NCBI GenBank assembly: GCA_963774415.1
Contig: CAVZEU010000008.1
Span: 124,001-188,000 of the forward strand
Source: SZUA-36 sp963774415
Lineage (GTDB): Bacteria > Pseudomonadota > Gammaproteobacteria > Xanthomonadales > SZUA-36
Length of the DNA stretch: 64,000 nt
Direction of reading: 5' to 3'
The notes below the pieces were generated by a model. The model saw only the letters and a list, made by a program, of their open reading frames with translations. It ran no database searches and had not been told where the DNA came from. Positions 16,815 to 25,484 of this stretch are shown here, in pieces. The position numbers were made by a program, and so were the translations under genes. Each line of letters opens with the position of its first letter. The stretch's first letter is position 1.

Positions 16815-18032
16815 TCAAAAATCTGCGCTCAGCATGATCCATAGCTTGGTCGTGTCGCCGTAAGCGGGTGAATCGGTGTTGAAGGCCGCGGCCTTGAACA
16901 GGATGCTGTAATGACGCATGAACTTGCGGCCGAGGGATGCATCGAACTCGGTGCCGAAATCCGCCGGGCCCGACTGCGCCGAGAAGTCGTGGTAGAGCGC
17001 GTTCCAGTTCCATTGCCCCGCCTTGCCCTTGATACCGATGAACGCATCGTTCAGCCCGGCGGCCGGGGTGGTCAGGAACAGGTCGGCCCAGCCGTTGAAA
17101 GCGTGCAGTGTCGCCAGCGGCGTCTGGAAAGCCCGGCCGCTGAGATAGCGGTTGCCGCCGAGGGACTCGTAGCCGGCGTAGAGCGTTGCAGCGGTAAAGC
17201 CGGCATTGAGGTCGGCGCGCCAATAGTCGGCCTCGTAGTCGGACGGATTGTCGGCGTTGTCCTTTTGCCGCGCGAACTCGAGGCCGTAACCGATCTTTGC
17301 AGCCTCGCCGGCTGTTAGCGAACCGTTGAAGCGCAGTCCCCAGGTCTTGCTGGACAGCGCGGCCGCGTCTTCGTTGTCGATGTCGTAAAAATAGCCGGTT
17401 ACCTGGCCGAGACCCCGCAGCGGGTAGGAGAGGTTGACAAGATGCGTATTCTGCGAATGGTTACCCGCCGCCACCTTGTCACCGAAGATGCGGTTGACCC
17501 TGTCGACATAAGCGTACTGCAGGCTCAGGCCATCGGCGACTTGGCGGGCAAAAGTCAGAGCGTCGTAGGTTTGTTCGTTCTGGCGCCAGCCGACATTGCC
17601 GACGAAGCGGGCGTTGTCGTAAATGATGCGCTGGCGGCCAGCGCGGAACAGGCTGCCGGAGGACGTCTTGTATTGCAGGTAGGCCTGGTTCCAGTCGGGT
17701 CCGGTCGGGTCGGCGATCACCGGGTAACCCGGGGGGTGCGGGAAGTTGCCGCCGCCGGCATTGTAATGGTCCATGCCGAAGTCGGAGACATGGTCGAATT
17801 CGACCTTGCCCGAGAAACCGCTCAACTCGGCCGTGGTGTAATTGATCCGCACGCGCAGCGGTGCGTCGGTTGCGTCATGCGGCAGCGGATCCTGATCGAC
17901 GGTTTCCAGCCGCCAGCGAAAGCTGAGGCCGAATTTACCCCAACCGGAGGGGTCACTGGTAGCGGACGCGGCGGCGCTCAGCGGGTGGCCGAGCAGCAGG
18001 AGAAGAGCGGGCGCGAGAATAAGGGCTCTCAT
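16815..18032 (-). CDS. Outer-membrane porin, alginate-export (AlgE-like) family
   Basis: A 405-residue beta-barrel protein with a signal peptide of about 21 residues (ending SAAAS). The C-terminus ends in alternating hydrophobic residues and a final Phe (KLWIMLSADF), the Bam recognition signature. The WGKFGLSFRWRLETVDQ start, the AGRQRIIYDNARFVGNVGWRQNEQTYD central stretch and repeated aromatic strands match the Alginate_exp porin family (pfam PF13372). Members export alginate or take up small molecules; the substrate here is unknown. Confidence 0.82.
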   Translation of the reverse strand: MRALILAPALLLLLGHPLSAAASATSDPSGWGKFGLSFRWRLETVDQDPLPHDATDAPLRVRINYTTAELSGFSGKVEFDHVSDFGMDHYNAGGGNFPHPPGYPVIADPTGPDWNQAYLQYKTSSGSLFRAGRQRIIYDNARFVGNVGWRQNEQTYDALTFARQVADGLSLQYAYVDRVNRIFGDKVAAGNHSQNTHLVNLSYPLRGLGQVTGYFYDIDNEDAAALSSKTWGLRFNGSLTAGEAAKIGYGLEFARQKDNADNPSDYEADYWRADLNAGFTAATLYAGYESLGGNRYLSGRAFQTPLATLHAFNGWADLFLTTPAAGLNDAFIGIKGKAGQWNWNALYHDFSAQSGPADFGTEFDASLGRKFMRHYSILFKAAAFNTDSPAYGDTTKLWIMLSADF

Positions 18033-18513
18033 TTTTCAGGGTTCTCTTTTCGGACTGAAGGTCATGGTCCCTGCCGGATCGATGGCGGTGGACCCCGGCA
18101 ACGCAAACTCAATGTACTTTGAAGTCTATTATATCGGTTTGCGCCGCATAAGTTAAGTTCGCTGGACTCGAAATCTTCCTGATCATCGACGCGGTCCGGC
18201 CGGCCCGGGCGAGAGCGATGCGACGCTGTCGCACGAATCCGCAAATTCGCGCTCACCGGACCTGGTGCAATAACGTGGATCGCCGCCGGCCGTTGTGCAA
18301 ATAGATCATTCTTGACTTGCGTCAATTGCATTTTTGGGGACAGGTGTTAAGGTGCACCGCACGATAGGCTTGCTAAACCAATCAGTTATTCATCTCAGAG
18401 AGAAAGCGGACAGTACAGAACATGCGTGAGACAATCATTCAAAATGCGCGCCGGTCGCGGCTACTTGACGCGTGCCCGAGTCCGCTCGGCGATTGATTCG
18501 CATGGGATCGAAG
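18033..18513. other. Divergent intergenic region between the porin and hemN
   Basis: About 480 bases with no supported gene. It carries the FNR-type box noted separately about 190 bases upstream of hemN. The rest looks featureless by eye. Confidence 0.5.
18312..18325. promoter_or_regulatory. FNR/CRP-family operator upstream of hemN
   Basis: TTGAC-TTGC-GTCAA is a perfect five-base palindrome with a four-base spacer, close to the FNR/ANR consensus TTGAT-N4-ATCAA. An FNR gene lies two genes downstream, which favours oxygen-responsive control of hemN and perhaps of the porin on the other side. The GTCAA half-sites also fit FixK/DNR-type relatives. Confidence 0.65.
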
Positions 18514-19893
18514 ATGTCCTTTCCGGCGGAGCTGATCGTCAAATATGGTTTGGCGGGGCCGCGTTACACGTCGTATCCGACCGCCCTGCAGTTCCACGAG
18601 GGTTTCGACGCCGAGGCCTACCGCCGTCATGTCCAGCGCAGCAATGACTACCTGATTCCACTGCCGCTGTCGCTTTATTTGCACCTGCCTTTCTGCAAAT
18701 CGCTGTGTTACTACTGTGCCTGCAACAAGAAGGTGACCCGCAATACGTCCCGCGCGGACGACTACCTCTTGCACCTTTACCGTGAAATCGAAATGCAGGG
18801 TGCGCTGTTCGACCGTGACCGGCAGGTCATCCAGCTGCATTTCGGTGGCGGTACGCCGACCTACCACAGCGATGCGCAGCTGCGGGAACTGATGCAGAAC
18901 CTGTCGCGGCACTTCAATCTCTCCAAAGAAGACAGCCGCGAGTTTTCGATCGAGATCGACCCGCGCACGGTCGATGAAAAGCGGGTGGCCAACCTCGCCC
19001 GGATCGGTTTCAATCGTCTCAGCATGGGCATCCAGGATTTTGACCCGGCGGTGCAGAAAGCCGTCAACCGGATCCAGGACCAGGAGCAAACGCTGCGGCT
19101 GATCGAGGCCGCGCGGGAAAACGGCTTCGTTTCGGTTTCGGTCGACCTGATCTACGGCCTGCCGTTGCAAACGGCCAAGTCCTTCGAAAAGACCATCGAC
19201 TCCGTATTGGCGGCGCGCCCGGACCGTGTGTCCGTCTATAACTACGCTCACCTGCCGCACCTGTTCCGCGCCCAGCGCATGATCAACACGGATGAAGTGC
19301 CGCCCCCTGAAGTGCGGTTGGAATTGCTTGCCTCGACCACCGAGCGCATGACAAGCGCGGGCTACGTCTACATCGGCATGGATCACTTCGCCTTGCCGGA
19401 AGACGAGTTGTCCGTCGCCATGCGGGAGGGCACGCTGCAGCGTAATTTCCAGGGGTATTCGACCTGCCGCGAGACCGACCTGGTGGGTATGGGCGTGAGT
19501 GCGATCGGCAAGATCGGCAACAGTTTCGCGCAAAACCACAAAGATATCAGGACCTGGCAGTCGGCGATCGAAGCAGGCGAGTTGCCCACCTGGCGCGGAA
19601 TCGCCCTGAGTGGCGAGGACCGCCTGAGACGCGAGGTCATTGCCGCCGTCATGTGCCAGGGCCTGGTTCGCTTCAGCGAGTTCGAGCAAGCATATGATAT
19701 TGATTTCAATGATTATTTTGCTTACGAACTGGAAACACTGAAGCCGCTGGAAGAAGACGGGCTGATCGAGATGAGCGAACAGAGCATCAAGGTTACCCCG
19801 ACCGGTCTGTTGCTGTTGCGGGCCATTGCCATGAAATTCGACGAGTACCTGATCAAGGACGACGCCGGAAAATCCTACTCAAAAGTTATTTGA
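18514..19893 (+). CDS. hemN: Oxygen-independent coproporphyrinogen III oxidase HemN
   Basis: A 459-residue radical-SAM enzyme that oxidatively decarboxylates coproporphyrinogen III in heme synthesis without oxygen. The [4Fe-4S]-binding triad is in PFCKSLCYYCAC (CxxxCxxC) near residue 50. Other HemN marks are LAGPRYTSYPTALQF at the start, FGGGTPTY and YGLPLQT. The ATG at 18514 is chosen because GGGA sits six bases upstream and the homologous N-terminus begins there; an ATG four codons earlier is possible. An FNR-type box lies upstream and an FNR gene follows, so low-oxygen induction is likely. Confidence 0.95.
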   Translation: MSFPAELIVKYGLAGPRYTSYPTALQFHEGFDAEAYRRHVQRSNDYLIPLPLSLYLHLPFCKSLCYYCACNKKVTRNTSRADDYLLHLYREIEMQGALFDRDRQVIQLHFGGGTPTYHSDAQLRELMQNLSRHFNLSKEDSREFSIEIDPRTVDEKRVANLARIGFNRLSMGIQDFDPAVQKAVNRIQDQEQTLRLIEAARENGFVSVSVDLIYGLPLQTAKSFEKTIDSVLAARPDRVSVYNYAHLPHLFRAQRMINTDEVPPPEVRLELLASTTERMTSAGYVYIGMDHFALPEDELSVAMREGTLQRNFQGYSTCRETDLVGMGVSAIGKIGNSFAQNHKDIRTWQSAIEAGELPTWRGIALSGEDRLRREVIAAVMCQGLVRFSEFEQAYDIDFNDYFAYELETLKPLEEDGLIEMSEQSIKVTPTGLLLLRAIAMKFDEYLIKDDAGKSYSKVI

Positions 19894-19950
19894 GTCCCGT
19901 CATTACGCTATAATCTGCTGCCATACCCGTTGGGCGGTGGTTTGAGATTA

Positions 19951-20700
19951 ATGGCGACGGAACGACAGCAAAAGCCTCAATTCAGTGGACGTAAACAGGT
20001 GGCCTGCAGCCAGTGTGCTCTCAGCAACCTGTGCCTTCCCCGGGGGCTGGATGCCAGCGACACCGAGTTGTTCGAGCGCATCGTCCTCAAATCCAGGCCG
20101 ATCCAGCCGGGTGAATACATCTTCCGGGCCGGGGAGCCGTTCCGCTCCGTCGCCGCGGTGCGTTCGGGTTGTTTCAAAAGCTTCGTCATCGACCAGAACG
20201 GCGAGGAACAGGTTCTGGGTTTTTACCTGCCCGGTGAAATCATCGGCTTCGACGCGATCCACGAGAAGGTGCATACGGCTAACGTGGTCGCGCTCGACAC
20301 CAGTTCGGTCTGCGGCCTGAAATTCGAATCGATTACCGAGATGGCGCGCCAACTGCCCGTATTGCAGGAAGAACTGTTCCGCGTGATGAGCCTGCAGATA
20401 TCCGAAATGCAGGCGAACGCCGCCGACCTGAGCGCCGACGAGAGAATCGCCCGCTTGCTGCTGTCCCTGTCGTCGCGTTTCGCCAAGCGCGGGTATTCCG
20501 CGACCGAGTTCAATCTCAACATGTCGCGCCGTGACATGGCCAGCCACCTGCGCCTGGCGACGGAGACCATCAGCCGCGTGTTGGCGCGCTTCCAGAATGC
20601 CGGTCTCATCAGCGTCAACCGGAAAAAAGTGGCCATCCTGGATATCGAGGAAATCCAGAAGATCGCCAACCGGGAAAAGTCCAAGCCCCATCTTCTATGA
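19951..20700 (+). CDS. fnr: FNR-type [4Fe-4S] oxygen-sensing regulator
   Basis: A 249-residue transcription factor. The cluster ligands of E. coli FNR are all present: Cys19, Cys22 and Cys28 in ACSQCALSNLC, and Cys121 in SSVCGLKF. The C-terminal helix-turn-helix has SRRDMASHL and the recognition helix ETISRVLARF, with the Glu/Ser/Arg set that reads the TTGAT half-site. It should activate low-oxygen genes such as the adjacent hemN. The ATG at 19951 is preferred to a TTG seven codons upstream. It overlaps the next gene by four bases. Confidence 0.93.
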   Translation: MATERQQKPQFSGRKQVACSQCALSNLCLPRGLDASDTELFERIVLKSRPIQPGEYIFRAGEPFRSVAAVRSGCFKSFVIDQNGEEQVLGFYLPGEIIGFDAIHEKVHTANVVALDTSSVCGLKFESITEMARQLPVLQEELFRVMSLQISEMQANAADLSADERIARLLLSLSSRFAKRGYSATEFNLNMSRRDMASHLRLATETISRVLARFQNAGLISVNRKKVAILDIEEIQKIANREKSKPHLL

Positions 20701-21638
20701 ACCAGCTGTCAATCCTGTCGAAGGATGCGCAGCAGTACGCCGACCTGGTGGGCGCCGCCGGTCTCGATGAGCTTGCGATCGGCGCGGCCGCCGCAGCCGT
20801 GGGCGAAGCGGCGGACAGCCTTGCCGACAGCAACATCATTTTGGGTGACCCCCCGCTGGTGGCCGCGGCTTTGCCGCTGGCGGCATCCCTGCGCTGGGTG
20901 CAGTCGACCTGGGCCGGGATTGACAGCCTCTGCGCCGAGGGAATGCGGCGTGATTACGCCTTGACGGCCGCGCGCGGCGTCTTCGGCCCACAGGTGTCCG
21001 AATACGTGATGACCTACCTGTTCGCGCTGGAACGGCGGCTGTTCGAGATGCGCGACAATCAGCGGGCGCAGCGCTGGCGGCAATTGCCCTACCGGCCGGC
21101 CGCAGACATCTGCATGGGCATCATGGGTCTGGGCACGATCGGCCGGCACCTGGCGCGCATGGCCGGCGCCTTTGGCCTGCGGCTGAAAGGCTTGAACCGC
21201 AGCGGCCGGTCCGTGCCCGAGGTCAGGGACGTTTACACCGCGGACAAACTGGCCGATTTCCTGGCCGGGCTCGACTACCTCGTGGTTACCCTGCCGGCAA
21301 CCGCGCAAACCCGGCACCTTGTGAACGCACGGGTTTTTCGCCTGATGCAACCGTCGGCCGTGCTGATCAATGTGGGTCGCGGCCAGGCGCTCGATCAGCG
21401 GGACCTGGTCATCGCGTTGCAGCGGGGTGACATTGGCGGCGCCGTGCTCGATGTCTTCGAGGAGGAGCCTTTGCCCGCGGACAGCCCGCTCTGGCGCGCT
21501 CCCAACACCCTGATTACGCCGCACACCGCCGGCGTCAGCTTCCCCGCGGACGTGGTCAGGATTTTCGCTGAGAACTACCGTCGCTTCCGCCGGGGTGAAG
21601 ACCTGAACTACCGTGTCGATTTTAAACTCGGCTATTAA
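20697..21638 (+). CDS. D-2-hydroxyacid dehydrogenase (GhrA-like)
   Basis: A 313-residue NAD(P)-dependent dehydrogenase. The nucleotide loop is GLGTIGRHLARMAGAFG (residues about 143-159). The catalytic set is visible: Arg in INVGRGQALD, Glu in the DVFEEEPLP stretch and His in TPHTAGVS. The ATGA overlap with fnr shows co-transcription, which suggests a reductive step (for example 2-oxoacid to hydroxyacid) useful at low oxygen. The substrate cannot be told; glyoxylate/hydroxypyruvate is the nearest characterised case. Confidence 0.85.
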   Translation: MNQLSILSKDAQQYADLVGAAGLDELAIGAAAAAVGEAADSLADSNIILGDPPLVAAALPLAASLRWVQSTWAGIDSLCAEGMRRDYALTAARGVFGPQVSEYVMTYLFALERRLFEMRDNQRAQRWRQLPYRPAADICMGIMGLGTIGRHLARMAGAFGLRLKGLNRSGRSVPEVRDVYTADKLADFLAGLDYLVVTLPATAQTRHLVNARVFRLMQPSAVLINVGRGQALDQRDLVIALQRGDIGGAVLDVFEEEPLPADSPLWRAPNTLITPHTAGVSFPADVVRIFAENYRRFRRGEDLNYRVDFKLGY

Positions 21639-21688
21639 CGTGTATATACTTGCGGCTGATTTCGATTCGCAAAAGAGAGGGAAGCGTC

Positions 21689-22186
21689 ATGTACATACGC
21701 AATTTGAAATCCGTTTTCGTCATCCTGATCTCATTGCTGGCCCTGGTCTACGCGCTGCAGAACATCGTCAACCTGCAAGCCTGTCACGCGGCGTTTGTTT
21801 ACGTGATGAGCAATGCGGATCACAAGGCTTATGCGGAGTCTTTCGGGCCCGCCGTCAGCAGCCCCGTGCTGACCTGGCTGGCCCTGGTGTTCGTAATCGG
21901 CGGTGAACTGGCGGCCGGGTTGCTGGCGGGCCGGGGCGCATTCGCCATGTGGTCGGCGCGGATGGGGCCGGTGGAGGACTTTCGCCGGGCCAAGAAATTC
22001 GCCCTGATCGGTTGCGGTGTCGGCATCATCGTGTGGCTGGGTTTTTTCAACGTGATCGGCGGGGCCTACTTCCAGATGTGGCAGACCACCGCGGGTCAGG
22101 CCTCGATGGATGACGCCTTCGAGTTCGTCATGGCCTGCGCGCTCGTGTTCATCATCGTCAGCATGCCGGAAGAGTGGGCCGGCTGA
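21689..22186 (+). CDS. DUF2165 family small membrane protein
   Basis: A 165-residue protein with four hydrophobic segments (near residues 8-28, 60-85, 104-125 and 142-160). The DUF2165 family hallmarks are the Asn-rich first helix (YALQNIVNLQACHAAFVYVM) and MWQTTAGQASMDDAFEF toward the end. The start at 21689 has GAGAGGG nine bases upstream and is preferred over an earlier frame opening. Function is unknown across the family. Confidence 0.8.
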   Translation: MYIRNLKSVFVILISLLALVYALQNIVNLQACHAAFVYVMSNADHKAYAESFGPAVSSPVLTWLALVFVIGGELAAGLLAGRGAFAMWSARMGPVEDFRRAKKFALIGCGVGIIVWLGFFNVIGGAYFQMWQTTAGQASMDDAFEFVMACALVFIIVSMPEEWAG

Positions 22187-22319
22187 GCTTCGGCCCCAAC
22201 CGCGCGCGGCGCCCGCCGCTGAATTCGTTCAACGGCGCGACCCACGATTGCAATTCCAGGCGCGCGCCGCGGCAGCTTGGCCCGGGCCGGCAACGCCATT
22301 GCAGGAGTCAAAACGCAGC

Positions 22320-22928
22320 TTGAAAACTTTACAGCACCTGTTTGACAGGAACCGCGACTGGGCGGCGGCCATCAGGGCCGATGACCCTGATTTTTTTCCG
22401 GCCCTTTCGCGGCAACAGAATCCCGAATACCTGTGGATCGGCTGCTCCGACAGTCGTGTTCCGGCCAACCAGATCGTCGACCTGCCACCCGGCGAGGTAT
22501 TCGTGCACCGCAACGTGGCGAATGTCGTGGTGCACTCCGACTTGAACTGCCTGTCGGTCATACAGTTCGCCGTCGAGGTCCTGAAAGTCGGGCACATCGT
22601 CGTCTGCGGCCACTACGGCTGCGGCGGCATCAACGCTGCCCTGGAGGAAACGCAGCACGGCCTGATCGACAACTGGCTGTGCCATATCCGCGACGTTTAC
22701 CGTTTCAACGCGCAGGAACTGGAGGGGCTGGCACCGCGGCACAAGGCCGAGCGGCTGTGTGAACTCAATGTCATCGAACAGGTAAAAAACGTCTGTGACA
22801 CCACCATCGTGCAAGCTGCCTGGCGGCGGGGACAGGAACTCTCCGTCCACGGCTGGATTTACAACATCGAAAGCGGGCTGCTGAGCGAACTGAGCGATTG
22901 CGTGACAGGGAAGGAATCAACCGCTTAG
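22320..22928 (+). CDS. can: Beta-carbonic anhydrase (Can-like)
   Basis: A 202-residue zinc enzyme that interconverts CO2 and bicarbonate. Zinc ligands are in GCSDSRVPA (Cys plus Asp) and in CGHYGCGG (His, Cys); NVIEQV and GQELSVHGWIY also match E. coli Can. The TTG start is inferred from alignment with the E. coli N-terminus (LKTLQHLFDRN against the first helix). GGAG occurs 13 bases upstream, which is a little far, so the start is less certain than the gene. Confidence 0.93.
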   Translation: MKTLQHLFDRNRDWAAAIRADDPDFFPALSRQQNPEYLWIGCSDSRVPANQIVDLPPGEVFVHRNVANVVVHSDLNCLSVIQFAVEVLKVGHIVVCGHYGCGGINAALEETQHGLIDNWLCHIRDVYRFNAQELEGLAPRHKAERLCELNVIEQVKNVCDTTIVQAAWRRGQELSVHGWIYNIESGLLSELSDCVTGKESTA

Positions 22929-23046
22929 CTGTAGATGCCATTGGCGCCGTTGGCAAGGGTTTCCGCCCGCCCGCCGGCCCTTCATGGGTAGAGGTGCCAA
23001 AGAGCCGGCCAAGGCAGGGCAACGGGCGCCACCGGCGGGCTAGCTG

Positions 23047-23068
23047 CCCGGATATTGCAATATCCGGG
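23047..23068. repeat. Perfect 22-base palindrome beside the btuB stop codon
   Basis: CCCGGATATTG is followed directly by its complement CAATATCCGGG, a gapless 11-base arm palindrome abutting the btuB stop at 23069. A GGGCTAG motif occurs at both flanks. There is no T-run, so a classical terminator is doubtful. Confidence 0.7.
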
Positions 23069-25111
23069 CTAGAGGTTGAAACGTCCCCGCAGGCCGGCAT
23101 AAAACGCCCGGCCGGGTCGTCTGAAACCGACGATTTCCTCGTATCGCTCATCCAGCAAATTGCTGACTCGGGCGGTTAGTTGCAGTGACCGGTTGAGTCG
23201 CCAGGATGCGGCCAGGCCGAGGACGCTGTAGGCGCCGACCCTGACCCGGTCCAGCGTGAAGGTCGCCGGTGAGTAACGCGCATCCAACTGCGGGCCGCTG
23301 TAGTTCAGGTCGAGGTTAAGGTTGCCGCGGCCGCCGGCGAAGCGGTAGTTGGCGGAGACGCTCGCCAGGTGTTTGGGCCGCCGGACCTCGCGCAAACGGG
23401 CGCCCTGCGCGTCCCGCTCGGTGGCATCGGTGTAAGTGTACGACGCGGTCATCGTCAGGGATTCGCCGCAATGGGCTGCGATCACGGCTTCCAGACCACG
23501 GCGCCGGCTGCCGGTCGTCTTGTTTTCCGCCGTGTACAAAAAGCTGACCGGATCGAAGACGAAGCTGTCGATCTCGTCCTCGAGGTTCTGCTGATACCAG
23601 GCCAGTTGTAGGCCGTAACGGCCACCTGCCCAGTCACTGTCCAGGCCGATTTCCCAGCCGCGCGACGATTCGGGTTTGAGATCGGGGTTGCCGATGAAAA
23701 GGTCGGGATAGTAGCCGAAGCGTTCGGTGAATGTCGGCGTTTTCGAACCCGTGCCGGCCGCGGCCCGCAAGCGCAAGGAAGGCGAGACACGGTAGGACGC
23801 GGCCGCCTGCCAGGTCCTGGCGTTCCTGAACGCACTGTACTCGTCCAGCCGCCCGCTCAGCGTCCAGGTCAGGCCGTCGAGCGGTTGGCCCACGTATTCG
23901 AGCGCCACGCCGTTGACCGAGTACGCCTGGTTCTGGTTGGGGTCGCCAAAAGCAGAGGCCTCGCCGCGCTGGGAAAAGTCCAGTTCCTCCCGTTCCAGCG
24001 CGAAACCCAGGTGCTGGTCGCCGGTGCCGCGCGCACCGAAGTTCAGGCCGCCTTTGAAGCGCAGCTCCGTGGTGTCGGCGCCGGTCGACCCGGTCCACAG
24101 GCCAGTGCTGAAATTGTCGTTGTCGGATGTCATCCGGTTCAAGCTCAGCTCACCCGTCCAGCGCTTTCCGGCTGGATCGATACGAATTTCCCCGCGCAGG
24201 TACGATTGTCTCGATTTCGACACGAGGTCGCCGTCAACCGGCAGGCCGCTGGAAACATAATCGATATCGTCGTAGTCGCTGGCCGCGTCCACCACCTGGC
24301 CCGAGAAGCGCAGCCTGACGCTGTCGCTGGCATCGTAGTCGAGCGAAATATCGCCGGTGGTGTTGCGCGTGCCGTCTTTTTCATGGCCCTGGCGGGAGAT
24401 GTTGATGCCGTTGCTGTCAAGCCGTGAGAGGCCGGCGCTGAGCGCCAGCGCTTCACCGCTCCAGCCGCCCTCGAGGTTGACGCCCAGCGTCGCAAAGGAA
24501 CCGCCTTCGATGCTGCCGGCGGCATAGCGTCCGGCCGCGCCCTTTCTGCGGATGATGTTGACGACGCCGGCGATCGCGTCACTGCCCCAGGTCGCGCTCT
24601 GCGGGCCGCGAATGATTTCGATGCGCTCGATATCGCCGGTCAGTGCGAACTGGTACTGGAACTCGCCGGAAAGCGCTGGATCGTTGGCGCGCACGCCGTC
24701 GATGAGAACCAGCAGATGATTGGCCTCCGCGCCGCGCACCCGGACCTGGGTCTGCGTGCCCGGGCCGCCGGCCTGGCTGACCGCGAAACCCGGGACGTCG
24801 CGCAGCAGGTCGGCAAGGTACCTGGCTTGTTTCTGCTCGATTTCCTCGCGCGTAATGACCGTCACGGAACTGGCCACATCGCTCAGCGACAGCGGCTGCA
24901 GGCCTGCCGTCACCACGAGCCTGTCGAGTTCGACGGCATCGAGCGCCAGGCAGGGCTGGCTCGAGATCAGCACCAGCAACGCAACAATGCCGCGCAAGGA
25001 CCGGGGAACGGCATTCGACACCAGCGCAGGCTTCTGCGTGCGCCTGCCGGCGCTCGGACCAACCGACCGACAGAGCGGTATACGGGGGGGGTTGGGATGG
25101 CTTCCGGTCAT
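23069..25111 (-). CDS. btuB: TonB-dependent cobalamin/corrinoid receptor (BtuB-like)
   Basis: A 680-residue outer-membrane receptor. The N-terminus has a signal (RSLRGIVALLVLISS) and then a TonB box region (DRLVVTAG). The plug domain is near residues 80-190, with VRVRGAEANHLLVLIDGVRAND and IRGPQSATWGSDAIAGVVNI. The beta-barrel ends in FYAGLRGRFNL, the C-terminal aromatic signature. A cobalamin riboswitch lies upstream, so corrinoid uptake is the likely role. The ATG at 25111 has GGAG seven bases upstream; the long n-region before the signal leaves some doubt. No btuCDF is nearby. Confidence 0.9.
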   Translation of the reverse strand: MTGSHPNPPRIPLCRSVGPSAGRRTQKPALVSNAVPRSLRGIVALLVLISSQPCLALDAVELDRLVVTAGLQPLSLSDVASSVTVITREEIEQKQARYLADLLRDVPGFAVSQAGGPGTQTQVRVRGAEANHLLVLIDGVRANDPALSGEFQYQFALTGDIERIEIIRGPQSATWGSDAIAGVVNIIRRKGAAGRYAAGSIEGGSFATLGVNLEGGWSGEALALSAGLSRLDSNGINISRQGHEKDGTRNTTGDISLDYDASDSVRLRFSGQVVDAASDYDDIDYVSSGLPVDGDLVSKSRQSYLRGEIRIDPAGKRWTGELSLNRMTSDNDNFSTGLWTGSTGADTTELRFKGGLNFGARGTGDQHLGFALEREELDFSQRGEASAFGDPNQNQAYSVNGVALEYVGQPLDGLTWTLSGRLDEYSAFRNARTWQAAASYRVSPSLRLRAAAGTGSKTPTFTERFGYYPDLFIGNPDLKPESSRGWEIGLDSDWAGGRYGLQLAWYQQNLEDEIDSFVFDPVSFLYTAENKTTGSRRRGLEAVIAAHCGESLTMTASYTYTDATERDAQGARLREVRRPKHLASVSANYRFAGGRGNLNLDLNYSGPQLDARYSPATFTLDRVRVGAYSVLGLAASWRLNRSLQLTARVSNLLDERYEEIVGFRRPGRAFYAGLRGRFNL

Positions 25112-25257
25112 CGACTTTCTCCACGGCGCTCTCACCCGAACGCCTTGGTTCGTGCAGATCGCGGAGGGGGAAGCCGGGAGCGCAGGTCGGTGGTGCCGGA
25201 CGCCGCAGCTCTCACAGACCTTCGCCCGCCGCGAACGTGCTTGTGAAAATTCCTGCT

Positions 25258-25447
25258 GGCCGGTCTCCGGGCTCACGAAGGGCGGTCAAGGACCGCCGAT
25301 GACGGGTCGCCTTCCCGTGCTGGCGCACAGTGGCTGCTATGACCCGTGCCTTCGTCTACCGTTGCGGGGGCAGCGACGGGATTGCCAAGAAATGACGCAC
25401 CGTCTTCCCGTTTAATCCCACGACCGGGCGGTCGGAGGGACACCTGC
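25258..25447 (-). promoter_or_regulatory. Cobalamin (adenosylcobalamin-type) riboswitch
   Basis: The minus strand shows the class hallmarks in order: GGGAAGACGGTGCG, then GCTGCCCCCGCAACGGTA, GCCACTG (plus 25328-25334) and GGGAAGGCG, closing with GTGAGCCCGGAGACCGG (the B12 box). It lies about 145 bases before the btuB start. Binding of adenosylcobalamin should lower btuB expression. Confidence 0.95.
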
Positions 25448-25484
25448 AGACTCGCGGTTAGATTGCTGGATCAGCGTGGCTTTG

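Noticed and set aside
23069..25276. Longer N-terminus for the BtuB-like receptor
   Set aside because: The extra 55 codons extend toward the riboswitch leader and lack a ribosome site; the ATG at 25111 has a good one.
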